Part shown: positions 45,290 to 54,140 of the stretch, in pieces
Numbering within the stretch: the stretch's first letter is position 1
Layout: every line of letters begins with the position of its first letter
Assembly: GCF_900142085.1 (NCBI RefSeq)
Contig: NZ_FQZQ01000026.1
Coordinates: 1 to 55,776 of the forward strand
Length of the DNA: 55,776 nucleotides
Reading direction: 5' to 3'
Source of the DNA: Shimia gijangensis
GTDB lineage: Bacteria; Pseudomonadota; Alphaproteobacteria; Rhodobacterales; Rhodobacteraceae
The notes under the pieces: model-generated
The model's input: only the letters and a program-made list of their open reading frames with translations
What the model was told of the DNA's origin: nothing
Database searches by the model: none
Position numbers and translations under genes: made by a program

Positions 45290-46885
45290 TCAGGCGACGT
45301 CAAACTGCAGAGGCTTGATCTGCCGGAACAGCCCCGTCTCAGCCAGCTTGGCGCGGGCTTCGGCAGGAACGGCCTCGTCCACATACAAAAGCGCAATGGC
45401 TTCGCCACCAACATCGGCACGGCCAAGCGTAAAGTTCGCGATGTTGACGCCGTTTTCGCCCATGGTCTGACCCAACGCACCAATGATGCCTGGTTCGTCT
45501 TCGTTGGTGGTGTAGAGCATATGCGCCCCGATTTCGGCATCGATGTTGATGCCTTTGATCTGGATAAAGCGTGGCTTACCGTCCGAGAAAACAGTGCCCG
45601 CAATCGAACGTTCGCGGTGCTCGGTCACAACGGTTACTTTGATGTAGCCATCAAATGTGCCGGATTTGTCCTGATTTGTGGTCGAGATTTTGATACCGCG
45701 TTCTTTGGCAACTACTGGCGCAGACACCATGTTCACATCTGGGTTCGACTTTTTCAGAATGCCCGCAACCACGGCGCAGTTTAGCGCGGCGAGGTTCATG
45801 TCGGACACCACACCATCATAAAGGATGTTGATGGCTTTGATCGGTTCATCGGTCATCTGACCACTGAACGCGCCAAGGTGACCCGCCAGCTTGACCCATG
45901 GCCCCATGACCTTGGCTTCTTCAGCAGTTACCGAAGGCATGTTCAGGGCGTTTTCAACGGCGCCGGTCAGCAAATAGTTCGACATCTGCTCGGCCACCTG
46001 CAGCGCCACGTTTTCCTGCGCTTCAGTGGTCGCGGCACCAAGATGCGGAGTGCAAACAACGTTCGGCAGGTTGAACAAGGCATTCTCTTTGGCGGGTTCA
46101 ACCTTGAACACGTCAAACGCAGCCCCGGCAACATGGCCGGATTTCAGCATCTCAGCCAGCGCCTCTTCGTCGACAAGACCACCACGGGCACAGTTGACGA
46201 TACGAACGCCTTTCTTGGTTTTGGCAAGGTTTTCGCGGCTCAAGATATTGGCCGTCGCCTCTGTGAACGGCACGTGCAGGGTGATAAAATCTGCGCGTTT
46301 CAACAGATCATCCAGTTCGACTTTTTCAACGCCCATTTTGTCGGCTTTTTCAGCGCCGAGGAAGGGATCATAAGCGATCACTTTCATCTTCAGGCCACGG
46401 GCGCGATCACACACGATTCCGCCAATGTTGCCCGCACCTATCACACCAAGCGTTTTATTGGTCAGTTCGGTGCCCATGAACTTGGACTTTTCCCATTTTC
46501 CGGCATGCGTAGACTCGCTGGCCTCGGGGATTTGACGCGCAACAGCAAACATCATCGCAATCGCGTGTTCGGCTGTTGTGATCATGTTGCCGAACGGCGT
46601 GTTCATGACGATCACACCCTTTTTCGAGGCCGCCTCTTTGTCGACATTGTCGGTGCCGATACCTGCCCGGGCGATCACCTTCAGGTTGGTCGCAGCGTTC
46701 AGGATTGTTGGCGTGACCCGGGTGGCCGAACGGATGGCAAGACCGTCATACTGACCGATCAGTTCGGCCAGCTTGTCTTTGTCTTTGCCGAGGTCCGGCA
46801 TAAAATCGACGTCGATGCCACGGTCGCGAAAGATCTGAACGGCGGTTTCGGACAGTTTGTCAGATACGAGTACTTTGGGAGCCAT
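45290..46885 (-). CDS. serA: Phosphoglycerate dehydrogenase
   Basis: SerA oxidises 3-phosphoglycerate to 3-phosphohydroxypyruvate, the committed step of serine synthesis. The 531-residue product is the long type. A catalytic/NAD domain ([49 protein letters not shown]) is followed by an intervening domain and a C-terminal ACT domain ([20 protein letters not shown]), which usually binds serine for feedback control. The start ATG at 46885 gives the normal family N-terminus [11 protein letters not shown]; the frame runs open to 47029 inside serC. It lies 44 bases after serC. Confidence 0.96.
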   Translation of the reverse strand: MAPKVLVSDKLSETAVQIFRDRGIDVDFMPDLGKDKDKLAELIGQYDGLAIRSATRVTPTILNAATNLKVIARAGIGTDNVDKEAASKKGVIVMNTPFGNMITTAEHAIAMMFAVARQIPEASESTHAGKWEKSKFMGTELTNKTLGVIGAGNIGGIVCDRARGLKMKVIAYDPFLGAEKADKMGVEKVELDDLLKRADFITLHVPFTEATANILSRENLAKTKKGVRIVNCARGGLVDEEALAEMLKSGHVAGAAFDVFKVEPAKENALFNLPNVVCTPHLGAATTEAQENVALQVAEQMSNYLLTGAVENALNMPSVTAEEAKVMGPWVKLAGHLGAFSGQMTDEPIKAINILYDGVVSDMNLAALNCAVVAGILKKSNPDVNMVSAPVVAKERGIKISTTNQDKSGTFDGYIKVTVVTEHRERSIAGTVFSDGKPRFIQIKGINIDAEIGAHMLYTTNEDEPGIIGALGQTMGENGVNIANFTLGRADVGGEAIALLYVDEAVPAEARAKLAETGLFRQIKPLQFDVA

Positions 46886-46929
46886 GATGATGGTCCTTTT
46901 TTGAAGTTCTTTTGGAGAGAGCGGGGCGC

Positions 46930-48084
46930 TTACGCCTCCGCCATTTGTGCTTCGATCTCGGCTTCGAACGCCCATGCCAACCAAGGCAGCATGGCGTTGA
47001 TATCCGGAGTTTCCACAGTTCCACCACACCAGATGCGAAGACCCGCAGGGGCATCGCGATAGGCGCCGATATCCAAAGCGATGTTTTCGGTTTCCAGACG
47101 CTTGGCAACAGCCTTGGCAAAGGCAGCACCGTCCTGAATGCGATCATCTGTGAACTTGAGGCACACGGACGTGTTCGAACGTGTCGCGTCATCCTCTGCC
47201 AGATTGGTAATCCAGTCATTGGCGTCGCAGAAATCAAACACGGCCTGTGCATTAGAATCCGCACGGGCAATCAGACCTTTCAGTCCTCCCTCGTCACGGG
47301 CCCAGTTCAAGGCAAATAGATAATCTTCTACAGCCAGCATTGACGGCGTGTTGATCGTAGCACCGGTAAAAATCCCTTCGATCAGCTTGCCACCTTTGGT
47401 CAGGCGGAAAATTTTGGGAAGAGGCCACACAGGTGTGTAGCTTTCCAGACGCGCAACTGCGGTCGGGCTGAGTACGATCACACCATGAGCGGCTTCGCCA
47501 CCCAGAACTTTCTGCCAAGAGAATGTGGTCACATCCAATTTGCCCCACGGCAGGTCCATCGCAAAGGCGGCAGATGTCGCGTCACAGATGGTCAGACCTT
47601 CGCGGTTGTCCGCAATCCAGTCACCGTTTGGAACGCGCACACCCGAGGTGGTGCCGTTCCACGTAAATACAACGTCATTGGTGAAATCGACCGAGGCCAG
47701 ATCAACCAACTGTCCATAATCAGCTGTTTTGACTTCGGCATCGATTTTCAGCTGCTTCACCACGTCGGTGACCCAGCCAGATCCAAAGCTTTCCCAGGCT
47801 AGCATCTCGACCTTGCGTTCGCCCAAGAGCGACCAAAGAGCCATTTCGACCGCGCCGGTGTCAGACGCAGGAACGATGCCGATTTTGTAATCAGCGGGGA
47901 TGCCCAAAACTTCGCGCGTGCCTTCGATTGCGGCCTTCAGCTTGTCCTTGCCAATAGCGGCCCGGTGCGAACGGCCCAATGCGGCGTCGGCGAGTTTTGC
48001 AACATCAAATGTAGGGGGTTTGGCACAGGGGCCAGAAGAGAAACGCGGGTTAGCCGGCCGCGTTGCCGGTTGCTGAGTAGCCAT
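46930..48084 (-). CDS. serC: Phosphoserine aminotransferase
   Basis: SerC converts 3-phosphohydroxypyruvate with glutamate to phosphoserine. The 384-residue product is the alphaproteobacterial type, beginning near [15 protein letters not shown]. It has [26 protein letters not shown] and the PLP-lysine context [16 protein letters not shown]. The frame is open to 48309, but the ATG at 48084 is the supported start, since the upstream part contains the leader hairpins. serA follows on the same transcript. Confidence 0.95.
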   Translation of the reverse strand: MATQQPATRPANPRFSSGPCAKPPTFDVAKLADAALGRSHRAAIGKDKLKAAIEGTREVLGIPADYKIGIVPASDTGAVEMALWSLLGERKVEMLAWESFGSGWVTDVVKQLKIDAEVKTADYGQLVDLASVDFTNDVVFTWNGTTSGVRVPNGDWIADNREGLTICDATSAAFAMDLPWGKLDVTTFSWQKVLGGEAAHGVIVLSPTAVARLESYTPVWPLPKIFRLTKGGKLIEGIFTGATINTPSMLAVEDYLFALNWARDEGGLKGLIARADSNAQAVFDFCDANDWITNLAEDDATRSNTSVCLKFTDDRIQDGAAFAKAVAKRLETENIALDIGAYRDAPAGLRIWCGGTVETPDINAMLPWLAWAFEAEIEAQMAEA

Positions 48085-48086
48085 CA

Positions 48087-48626
48087 ATGCTATCCTTACA
48101 GATAAATGCCTCTCGTTGGGGAGAGGTGTCCCGCCGCGACACCTATGAAAACCCAAAGGAATCAGCAAGAGAAAAAGACGCTTTAAATGCGGAAAGCGAC
48201 GCTCCAAACCAGAACGGAGCGGGAACGTGTGTTTCCGATTGGCACAAAATTGACACAACGGAAACTCGTTTTGTTCCCTCCGAAAAAGAAAACGCCGCGA
48301 CCTCGGCAAAGGTCAACGGCGTTACTGGGGACGAAGAAACTACGAAAAATCTTCACAGCAGCAGTACACCAAAACACCCCGACTGTTCAATAGCGGGCAA
48401 CATACCCGACGAAATTAAGCGCCTGAGCCGGGCGATTGGTTACGCCGCATGGTTGGACACATCAGACGCATGGTTGAGCCTGCGCCCGATCCTGCAAGCC
48501 CGCTTGGACCACCACCAACTTGCAGCGCTGGCCTTTGTGGCCCTGCGCTCGATGGGCGAGGCAGACGGCTATCGCACGGCCTCTGCGGCCCTGTTCAACA
48601 CGATGGACGGGGAGGTGCTGGCATGA
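48087..48626 (+). CDS. Hypothetical phage protein, start uncertain
   Basis: I do not recognise the product. The C-terminal 75 residues ([19 protein letters not shown], then [18 protein letters not shown]) look like a real helical protein. The N-terminal half is Lys/Glu/Asn-rich and low in complexity, runs through the minus-strand terminator and the serC leader on the opposite strand, and is doubtful. The only in-frame ATG is 48087; a TTG at 48453 is another option. Either the gene's true start was lost when the prophage joined the chromosome, or it uses a rare start. The next gene overlaps it by four bases (ATGA). Confidence 0.5.
   Translation: MLSLQINASRWGEVSRRDTYENPKESAREKDALNAESDAPNQNGAGTCVSDWHKIDTTETRFVPSEKENAATSAKVNGVTGDEETTKNLHSSSTPKHPDCSIAGNIPDEIKRLSRAIGYAAWLDTSDAWLSLRPILQARLDHHQLAALAFVALRSMGEADGYRTASAALFNTMDGEVLA
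48105..48150 (-). promoter_or_regulatory. serC-type leader RNA motif
   Basis: In the serC leader the minus strand has AGGTGTC GCGGCGG GACACCT (48144-48124), a perfect seven-pair hairpin, followed by CCTCTC CCCAAC GAGAGG (48126-48109), a perfect six-pair hairpin. The second uses the last three bases of the first, so the full stems exclude each other. A conserved hairpin element in front of serC-serA is described in alphaproteobacteria (the serC RNA motif) and is suspected to be a riboswitch. Position and layout fit; I could not align it. Confidence 0.6.
48283..48323 (-). terminator. Minus-strand terminator at the prophage edge
   Basis: AACGCCG and CGGCGTT (48291-48323), with GACCT/AGGTC inside, form a long two-step stem. 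On the minus strand it is followed by TTTTCTTTTTC. It would end a transcript arriving from the right, where only plus-strand phage genes now lie. It may belong to a chromosomal gene displaced by the insertion. Confidence 0.65.
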
Positions 48627-48853
48627 GTTACGCGACCCCCTCAGAGATCGAACGCTTGGTCTACTACATGCCCTCCATCGCAGCGAGGGCAGAGAACGAT
48701 TGGTCGCGCAGCTTTGCGCAGTCCATCGTCAAGCAATGCCGTCGCCGCAACTGGCGACCATCCCCCAAACAACTGTCTGTCATGCGCGGCCTGGTCACTG
48801 ACCTGTTCACGCAAGGCAGCAATGAGGGGGGCGAGTGTGACGTGATCGAGTAG
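48623..48853 (+). CDS. Hypothetical phage protein
   Basis: A 76-residue protein, ATGA-coupled to the gene before it. It is charged and helical (SEIERLVYYMPSIAARAENDW, CRRRNWRPSPKQLSVMRGLV). The K-Q-L-x-x-M-R-x-L-V element is frequent in small phage replication-region proteins, but I cannot assign a function. No stable gene is seen in 48854-49052. Confidence 0.6.
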   Translation: MSYATPSEIERLVYYMPSIAARAENDWSRSFAQSIVKQCRRRNWRPSPKQLSVMRGLVTDLFTQGSNEGGECDVIE

Positions 48854-49052
48854 TCGCGCCCTTCACAGGGTTTATGCGCGGCTTTCCCCGATCACTCATC
48901 GCAATAGCGAATGAGATCAAAAGAGCTGCGCCACGGTTTGCCGCCTTCCCGTGCCAAAGGCGGACACGTTCCGGGGACATCACCCGACCCGACAGGGAAC
49001 CGGCTCCTTCTAGGCCCTGTCAGATACGCGACAACTATACACCCACCGGCTG

Positions 49053-49211
49053 GTGAAGGTCAGAACAGTGACCGTGACAGACCGGGGACCGCTCACCAAG
49101 GGCGGGGCAGGATCAAAGCCTGCGGGGCAGCGGCTGGCCACCGACAAAAGGCATCGCGTGGATATGGAACGGGAAGCGAAGGAACTGCCTCTGTTTATCG
49201 GGGGGCAGTAG
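49053..49211 (+). CDS. Small phage ORF, possible
   Basis: A 52-residue frame starting with GTG, rich in Arg, Lys and Gly (VTDRGPLTKGGAGSKPAG, then KELPLFIGGQ). No ATG and only a weak ribosome binding site are seen. It is placed as the small gene ahead of the terminase would be. The alternative is that this stretch is non-coding; another frame on the same strand is also open (48911-49594). Confidence 0.35.
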   Translation: MKVRTVTVTDRGPLTKGGAGSKPAGQRLATDKRHRVDMEREAKELPLFIGGQ

Positions 49212-49347
49212 CGGGTAGCGGAACTGTGTCCAATCGAAAGGCAGAAAACAAAATGAACAGACAGGCATCAACATTGGTCCCAATGCCCAGCATCTTGATT
49301 GGGGGGGTGGTCGCGGTAGGGGGTTACGCGTTCGCGCTGTGTGACTC

Positions 49348-49767
49348 CTACTTCCACTCCAAAAGCACGATGCATGATGCCCCAAGCCTAGCCGCGGGCG
49401 TTCCACTCAAGTCTTCTTGTTCTTCCGCTGATCGGGCTATGCATTTTACCAACTCGTTGGCTTTCTCTTTGATGCCAACGTCTCCCAGCGTCTCAAGTTC
49501 AACTTCGTTTGTGACCGCAGAGGTCCAATCCATTGCCGTGGCTAATCGGTTTTGGTCAGTCGCGGAGCTCCATTCTTCGAAGGAGGCTTCATGAAGAGTA
49601 CCTCCTTCATTTTCTTCCAATTTTTCAACTTCAAGAGTTGCACTCTTGGGAGCTTCCTCAGTGGTCGAAGTGCTCTCAGTGGTATCGGTTTCTTCAATGT
49701 CAGGGACAATAACCCCAACCGCAAAAAGTGCCAGAATTGTCAGTGCGACCCACATGAAAACTTTCAT
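49348..49767 (-). CDS. Membrane-anchored hypothetical protein, inverted cargo gene in prophage
   Basis: A 139-residue protein that I do not recognise. It starts with a single membrane segment or signal anchor (VFMWVALTILALFAVGVIVPD), then a stretch rich in Glu, Thr and Ser (ETDTTESTSTTEEAPKS), then a helical region (DQNRLATAMDWTSAV, VGIKEKANELVKCIAR). The ATG at 49767 has AGGAG seven bases upstream. It is the only minus-strand gene in the phage region and sits directly before terL, back to back with it. This is typical of extra cargo genes (morons) expressed from the prophage itself. Confidence 0.7.
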   Translation of the reverse strand: MKVFMWVALTILALFAVGVIVPDIEETDTTESTSTTEEAPKSATLEVEKLEENEGGTLHEASFEEWSSATDQNRLATAMDWTSAVTNEVELETLGDVGIKEKANELVKCIARSAEEQEDLSGTPAARLGASCIVLLEWK

Positions 49768-49796
49768 TTCAACACTCCTATTTGGAGGAATGTCGC

Positions 49797-51302
49797 ATGA
49801 AATCTTCCACCATAGCAATCCGGTTCCTCGAGACTCTGGCGATCCCAGAGGGCCCGAAGGCTGGCGAACCAATCAAGCTGGCACCGTTTCAAAAGCAATT
49901 TGTGAAAGGTGCACTTGACGATGGAATACAGGTCGCGGTTCTCTCGATTGGTCGGGGCAATGCTAAGACGGCGCTATCGGCTGGTATCGCCTTGGGCGCG
50001 GTCATGGGCAAATGGGATAGCCAGCCCCGGCGCGAAATCCTGATTGCAGCCCGGACTCGGGATCAGGCGCGCATTGCCTTCGATTTTGTTGTTGGCTTCA
50101 TTCGCGGCCTGCCTGAATCTGAGCAAGAACAATTCACCATTCGCCGCTCCCCAAGGTTGGAAATTGAATACGGCGACGGCCATGTGATCAGAGCGATCGC
50201 AGCGGATGGCAAATCGGCGCTTGGATCTGCACCTAACCTAGTTTTGATGGACGAACGCGGGCACTGGGCTGCTGATCAGGGCGATACTCTGGAACATGCG
50301 CTGTTGTCTGGCATCGGCAAACGTGGCGGACGGGCTCTGATCATTTCCACCTCTGCGCCGGATGATGCACACCCGTTCTCAGTTTGGTTGGATGAGACCC
50401 AAGAGGGCGTCTATGTGCAGGAACACCGGCCTTCACCGGGCTTGCCAGCGGACGATCTGGCCAGCCTGAAAGAAGCCAACCCCGGCGCGGCTCATGGCAT
50501 CGGCTCAAGTCTGGAATGGCTGCGAGGTCAGGCACGGCGGGCGATTGCTCGGGGCGGATCTACACTCACAAGCTTCAGACTCTACAACCGAAACGAACGA
50601 GTCTCGGGCGAAACCCGTGACGTGCTTCTGACCGTTGACGAATGGATGAACTGCGAAGTCTCTGAAGCGCCCGAGCGGCGCGGTCAGGTGGTGATCGGGA
50701 TTGATCTTGGCGGATCTGCGTCCATGACCGCAGCGGCGTTCTACTGGCCAGAAACAGGGCGACTGGAATGCCTTGGCACTTTCCCTAGCAGGCCAACTCT
50801 TCTGGATCGTGGTCAAAATGACGGCGTGAATGACCGTTATGTCCAGATGCAGGATCGGGGCGAGCTCTCTGTTCTGGGCGATCAGACGGTTCCTGTGGCC
50901 CCTTGGCTGGTTCAAGTAATGCAGCATGTCGAAGGCGAAGCTGTCGCGGCGATAACGGCTGATCGGTACAAGCAGGCCGAACTTGGCGAGGCCATAGACA
51001 AGGCCGGGATTCGTGCGCCGGTTATCTGGCGTGGGCAAGGTTTCCGAGATGGAGGTGAGGACTGCGAGAGGCTCAGACGCGCCGCCTTCGATGGAAAGGT
51101 TCAAACGCCTCCATCGCTGTTGTTGCGCTCTGCCTTTGCGGATGCGGTTACGCTCCGAGATCCGGCAAACAATCTGAAGCTCGCCAAGGCGCGTTCAACG
51201 GGCCGGATTGATGCGGCGGCGGCAACCGTTCTAGCAGTCGCTGAAGGCGCCCGGATCATGGGCCGTCCAGAAGCCACCGGAGGACGCCTCCTATGGGTTT
51301 GA
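49797..51302 (+). CDS. Phage terminase large subunit
   Basis: A 501-residue packaging motor and nuclease of the HK97-type large-terminase family. The ATPase half has a Walker A-like SIGRGNAKTALSAG, IAARTRDQARIAFDFV and Walker B LVLMDERGHW. The nuclease half starts with VVIGIDLGGSASM, an Asp expected to bind metal, and a later Asp in GRIDAAAATVLA. The ATG at 49797 follows GGAGG and is preferred to 49782. A small subunit was not identified. The HNH gene starts inside its last codons. Confidence 0.92.
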   Translation: MKSSTIAIRFLETLAIPEGPKAGEPIKLAPFQKQFVKGALDDGIQVAVLSIGRGNAKTALSAGIALGAVMGKWDSQPRREILIAARTRDQARIAFDFVVGFIRGLPESEQEQFTIRRSPRLEIEYGDGHVIRAIAADGKSALGSAPNLVLMDERGHWAADQGDTLEHALLSGIGKRGGRALIISTSAPDDAHPFSVWLDETQEGVYVQEHRPSPGLPADDLASLKEANPGAAHGIGSSLEWLRGQARRAIARGGSTLTSFRLYNRNERVSGETRDVLLTVDEWMNCEVSEAPERRGQVVIGIDLGGSASMTAAAFYWPETGRLECLGTFPSRPTLLDRGQNDGVNDRYVQMQDRGELSVLGDQTVPVAPWLVQVMQHVEGEAVAAITADRYKQAELGEAIDKAGIRAPVIWRGQGFRDGGEDCERLRRAAFDGKVQTPPSLLLRSAFADAVTLRDPANNLKLAKARSTGRIDAAAATVLAVAEGARIMGRPEATGGRLLWV

Positions 51303-51619
51303 GAAAAGAATACAAACGCCACTCTGCAAAGGTCACACGTGGGCCACGCTGGAAGGCGCTACGGATGCTGGCCTTGGACCGTGACGGCTGGAAATGCGTC
51401 CAGTGTGGCGAGCGTCGGAGGTTGGAATGTGACCACGTTCTGCCCGTCCGTGACCGGCCTGACCTGTCCTACACCCTGTCAAATTTACAGATTCTTTGCG
51501 GGCGTTGTCATGCTCGAAAAACCCGAATTGAGGTTGGGCACAAGCCTTTGCCTCCTGAGCGCCAACAATGGCGCGATCTCCTGTCGAGCATGAAAGGAAA
51601 ACAAAATGCTGACATCTAA
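51293..51619 (+). CDS. HNH endonuclease
   Basis: A 108-residue HNH nuclease with CVQCG, LECDHVLPVRD and NLQILCGRCHARKT, the zinc-knuckle and His-Asn-His layout. HNH proteins next to the terminase help cut packaged DNA in HK97-like phages. It begins ten bases before the terL stop with GGAGG upstream. It overlaps the former start of the capsid gene at 51606. Confidence 0.9.
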   Translation: MGLRKEYKRHSAKVTRGPRWKALRMLALDRDGWKCVQCGERRRLECDHVLPVRDRPDLSYTLSNLQILCGRCHARKTRIEVGHKPLPPERQQWRDLLSSMKGKQNADI

Positions 51620-51670
51620 GAAAATCGAGCTTCGCCGCTCGGAAATCCGTCTGAGGATGAAACCCGCAAG

Positions 51671-52819
51671 ATGGGTGAACTAGATCTTGAGTATCGCACA
51701 GCGGAAACCCGTTATCGTGCGGCTCTGGTCTCTGAGGACACCGAACGCCGGGAAGCTGGTGAGGAACTCGAAACCCGCTCAGATCGTGAGTGGCCCGAGA
51801 TCATGTCCGGTTTTGAACTGCGTCAGGTGGCACTTGCGCTGGATGAAGGCGCAGCCCTGACAGGACGCACACAGGAGATCGTGAGCGAACTGCGCAGCCA
51901 GGGCGGCTATCGCGGTGTGCCCGTACCCTGGGAAGCGCTGGAAATGCGCGCCGGTGAAGCCATCGCGGCAGATAACCCGGACCCGATCAGCACCCGACCG
52001 ATCATTGAACGCCTGTTCCCGACTTCGGTTGCAGCTCAAATGGGCGGTTCGATGATCAATATCGGCACCGGTGAAACCGAATGGCCGGTGACGACTTCGG
52101 CGGTAACTGCCGGTTGGCAGGCTACGGAAACCGGCAACGTGCCCGGACCCTCTGCCTACACCACACTTGATCGCCCGATGGCCCCGGATCACACGCTTGG
52201 CATTCAGATGCGGATCACCCGCAAGGCGCTCAAACAATCCGGTGCGGCGCTGGAACAGGCTGTGCGTCGGGACATGAATGGGGCAATTCAGCAAGAGTTG
52301 GATCGGGCGGTCTTCCTTGGCTCTGGGGCCTCTGGTGAACCTACCGGCCTGTTTGACGCAAGCTGGGGTCTGACCTCGACGGCTATCAGTGCAGCCCCGA
52401 CTTGGGACGCCTTCCGCACCGAGGTCACGGCCTTTATCACCGCCAACGCTGCCAACGGTCCTGGCTCGGTCAATCTGATGATCCGACCCGAGGTTTGGGA
52501 TACGATGGATGGCGCTGTCTGGGATTCCGGCTCCGGCATTACTGAGTGGGATCGCTTGCAGAAAAACATCGGCAAGACAGTCATGACCCACAATGCGCTT
52601 GGCGATCCGGCGGGGGCACCTTTGGCAACCGATGCTTTGCTGACCACCAATGCGGGCGGGGTTCCACCATTCTTTGTCGGCACATGGGGCGCCGTGGATC
52701 TGATCCGGGATCCCTACAGCGATGCACAGTCCGGCGGGCTGCGTCTGACGGCTCTGACCACGATCGACAACACGATCAGCCGCACAGTGCAGATGCGCAT
52801 TTTGACGGACATTCAGTAA
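51671..52819 (+). CDS. HK97-family major capsid protein, 5' end frameshifted
   Basis: A 382-residue capsid protein from the first ATG in the main frame. It has an N-terminal coiled delta-like region, then the HK97 fold (IIERLFPTSVAAQMGG, GETEWPVTTSAV, FLGSGASGEPTGLFD). A separate start at 51606, with a good ribosome binding site (AAAGGA), reads MLTSKKIELRRSEIR and then leaves frame. The main frame upstream of 51671 reads SEDETRK. Relatives have these two pieces joined by about a dozen residues. It follows that an out-of-frame deletion has joined them wrongly. The current gene has only a weak ribosome binding site (GAGGA, 13 bases away), so it may be poorly made. Confidence 0.85.
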   Translation: MGELDLEYRTAETRYRAALVSEDTERREAGEELETRSDREWPEIMSGFELRQVALALDEGAALTGRTQEIVSELRSQGGYRGVPVPWEALEMRAGEAIAADNPDPISTRPIIERLFPTSVAAQMGGSMINIGTGETEWPVTTSAVTAGWQATETGNVPGPSAYTTLDRPMAPDHTLGIQMRITRKALKQSGAALEQAVRRDMNGAIQQELDRAVFLGSGASGEPTGLFDASWGLTSTAISAAPTWDAFRTEVTAFITANAANGPGSVNLMIRPEVWDTMDGAVWDSGSGITEWDRLQKNIGKTVMTHNALGDPAGAPLATDALLTTNAGGVPPFFVGTWGAVDLIRDPYSDAQSGGLRLTALTTIDNTISRTVQMRILTDIQ

Positions 52820-53475
52820 TGCTGTCCGGCTTTGCTGACGGCGGGCTTGAACTACGCCGCAAATCGGATGGATCGGCTCGCCTTGCGGGCCGGTTCCCCT
52901 ACAACAAACGTGCGGTCCTCAGTGATGGGGGCCGTACAGGCAGACCAAAGAAAGAAGTGATTGCACCACGGGCTTTTGAATATCGCATTGAAACTCCGTC
53001 TGAACACGGTGGTAAAAAGGATATTCACCTGCTGTCTGGGCATGATTTTGGCAAACCTTTGGCCTCTGTTCGCTCCGGCACACTGGACATTCAAGACAGT
53101 GCGGAGGCGGTGACATTCACGGCGACGATCTCCGAGGAAATGCAGGAAGTCAGTTATGTGAAAGACGTGTTGGCGGCTGTGTCTACAGGCTTGGCAATCG
53201 GCATATCACCCGGCTTTAGATTGCCGCCCAAGCGGGCCGTGCCAGAACCTGAATTGATTGAGGATGAAGGCCACGATCCAGAGAACGGCGCACACAATGC
53301 GATCATTCGCACGGTGCTATCAGCGCTCTTGTATGAACTCAGCGTTGTTACCCGGCCTGCATATCCTGAAGCGCAGATCGAGGAACGGAACTGGGAGACC
53401 AAGCCGCGCAATCTTGTGCCCACGGTTCCCGGTGATGAACTTCTCTTTCCACATCTCAAAAGATGGAGGCTCTGA
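52819..53475 (+). CDS. HK97-family prohead protease
   Basis: A 218-residue scaffold/capsid maturation protease. The His of the active site is in LLSGHDFGKPLASV and the Ser in GISPGFR, in the usual order. The start overlaps the capsid stop by one base (TAATG). It comes after the capsid gene here, whereas it usually comes before. Confidence 0.85.
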   Translation: MLSGFADGGLELRRKSDGSARLAGRFPYNKRAVLSDGGRTGRPKKEVIAPRAFEYRIETPSEHGGKKDIHLLSGHDFGKPLASVRSGTLDIQDSAEAVTFTATISEEMQEVSYVKDVLAAVSTGLAIGISPGFRLPPKRAVPEPELIEDEGHDPENGAHNAIIRTVLSALLYELSVVTRPAYPEAQIEERNWETKPRNLVPTVPGDELLFPHLKRWRL

Positions 53476-54140
53476 TGCTGAACCCACTAACACTTGCGAC
53501 AAGCGGTCTCTTGCAGGCCAATGGTGTGGATCTCGACCAGATCAACGCCATTCTGTCGAACTCGATCAACATGACCGGCTCGCCACTGGAATATGTGGCA
53601 CCTACGGTTCACACAAATGAGGGCGACCCAGCGGCCTATGCCCCGGCTCCGACTGGTCTTTCGGTCAATGCAGCGGCACTCGACAAGGATTTTATCTGGC
53701 AACGGATCGAGGCTTACACCGCCTATCGGTTTGGATCGCGCCCGGTCGAGTTCTACGTTTGTGGCCCCGGCGTATGGGGTGAACCCCTCTGCCCATTCAC
53801 CTTTGCGACAGCCCATATCTGGGATGCTGTAAATGAAGAATGGGTAGGACTGACCCCGAGTGGCGGGCCCATGGGCGGCAAGGTTCTGCCACAACCCGGC
53901 ATGTACAAAATCACAGGCACCGTAGGCGAGGACACCTATCCGGCTGACATTGGCGAGGCGTTCCGGCGCTATGCCGAATACGTCGCTGAGGGGCAGAAAC
54001 ACATCGGCCCGAACAGCACTGAAGCCACCGACATAAGCGCTGTGACAGTCAGTCATACGCGATCCGTGAACTGGATGTCGCGGGCCATGCAACACAGCGG
54101 CGCAGGCGACTTGCTGCGCAGATACAGGAGGCTCGAATGA
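53475..54140 (+). CDS. phiE125 gp8-like head-tail connector protein
   Basis: A 221-residue phage structural protein. The central AYTAYRFGSRPVEF, then PLCPFTFATAHIW and IGEAFRRYAEYVAEG match the general form of the phiE125 gp8 connector family. It overlaps the protease stop (TGATG) and the portal start (ATGA). The role in connecting head and tail is inferred from family and position. Confidence 0.7.
   Translation: MLNPLTLATSGLLQANGVDLDQINAILSNSINMTGSPLEYVAPTVHTNEGDPAAYAPAPTGLSVNAAALDKDFIWQRIEAYTAYRFGSRPVEFYVCGPGVWGEPLCPFTFATAHIWDAVNEEWVGLTPSGGPMGGKVLPQPGMYKITGTVGEDTYPADIGEAFRRYAEYVAEGQKHIGPNSTEATDISAVTVSHTRSVNWMSRAMQHSGAGDLLRRYRRLE

Noticed and set aside
45878..47062. 394-codon plus-strand ORF antisense to serA/serC
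   Set aside because: It is a shadow of the well-supported serA and serC genes with no family pattern of its own.
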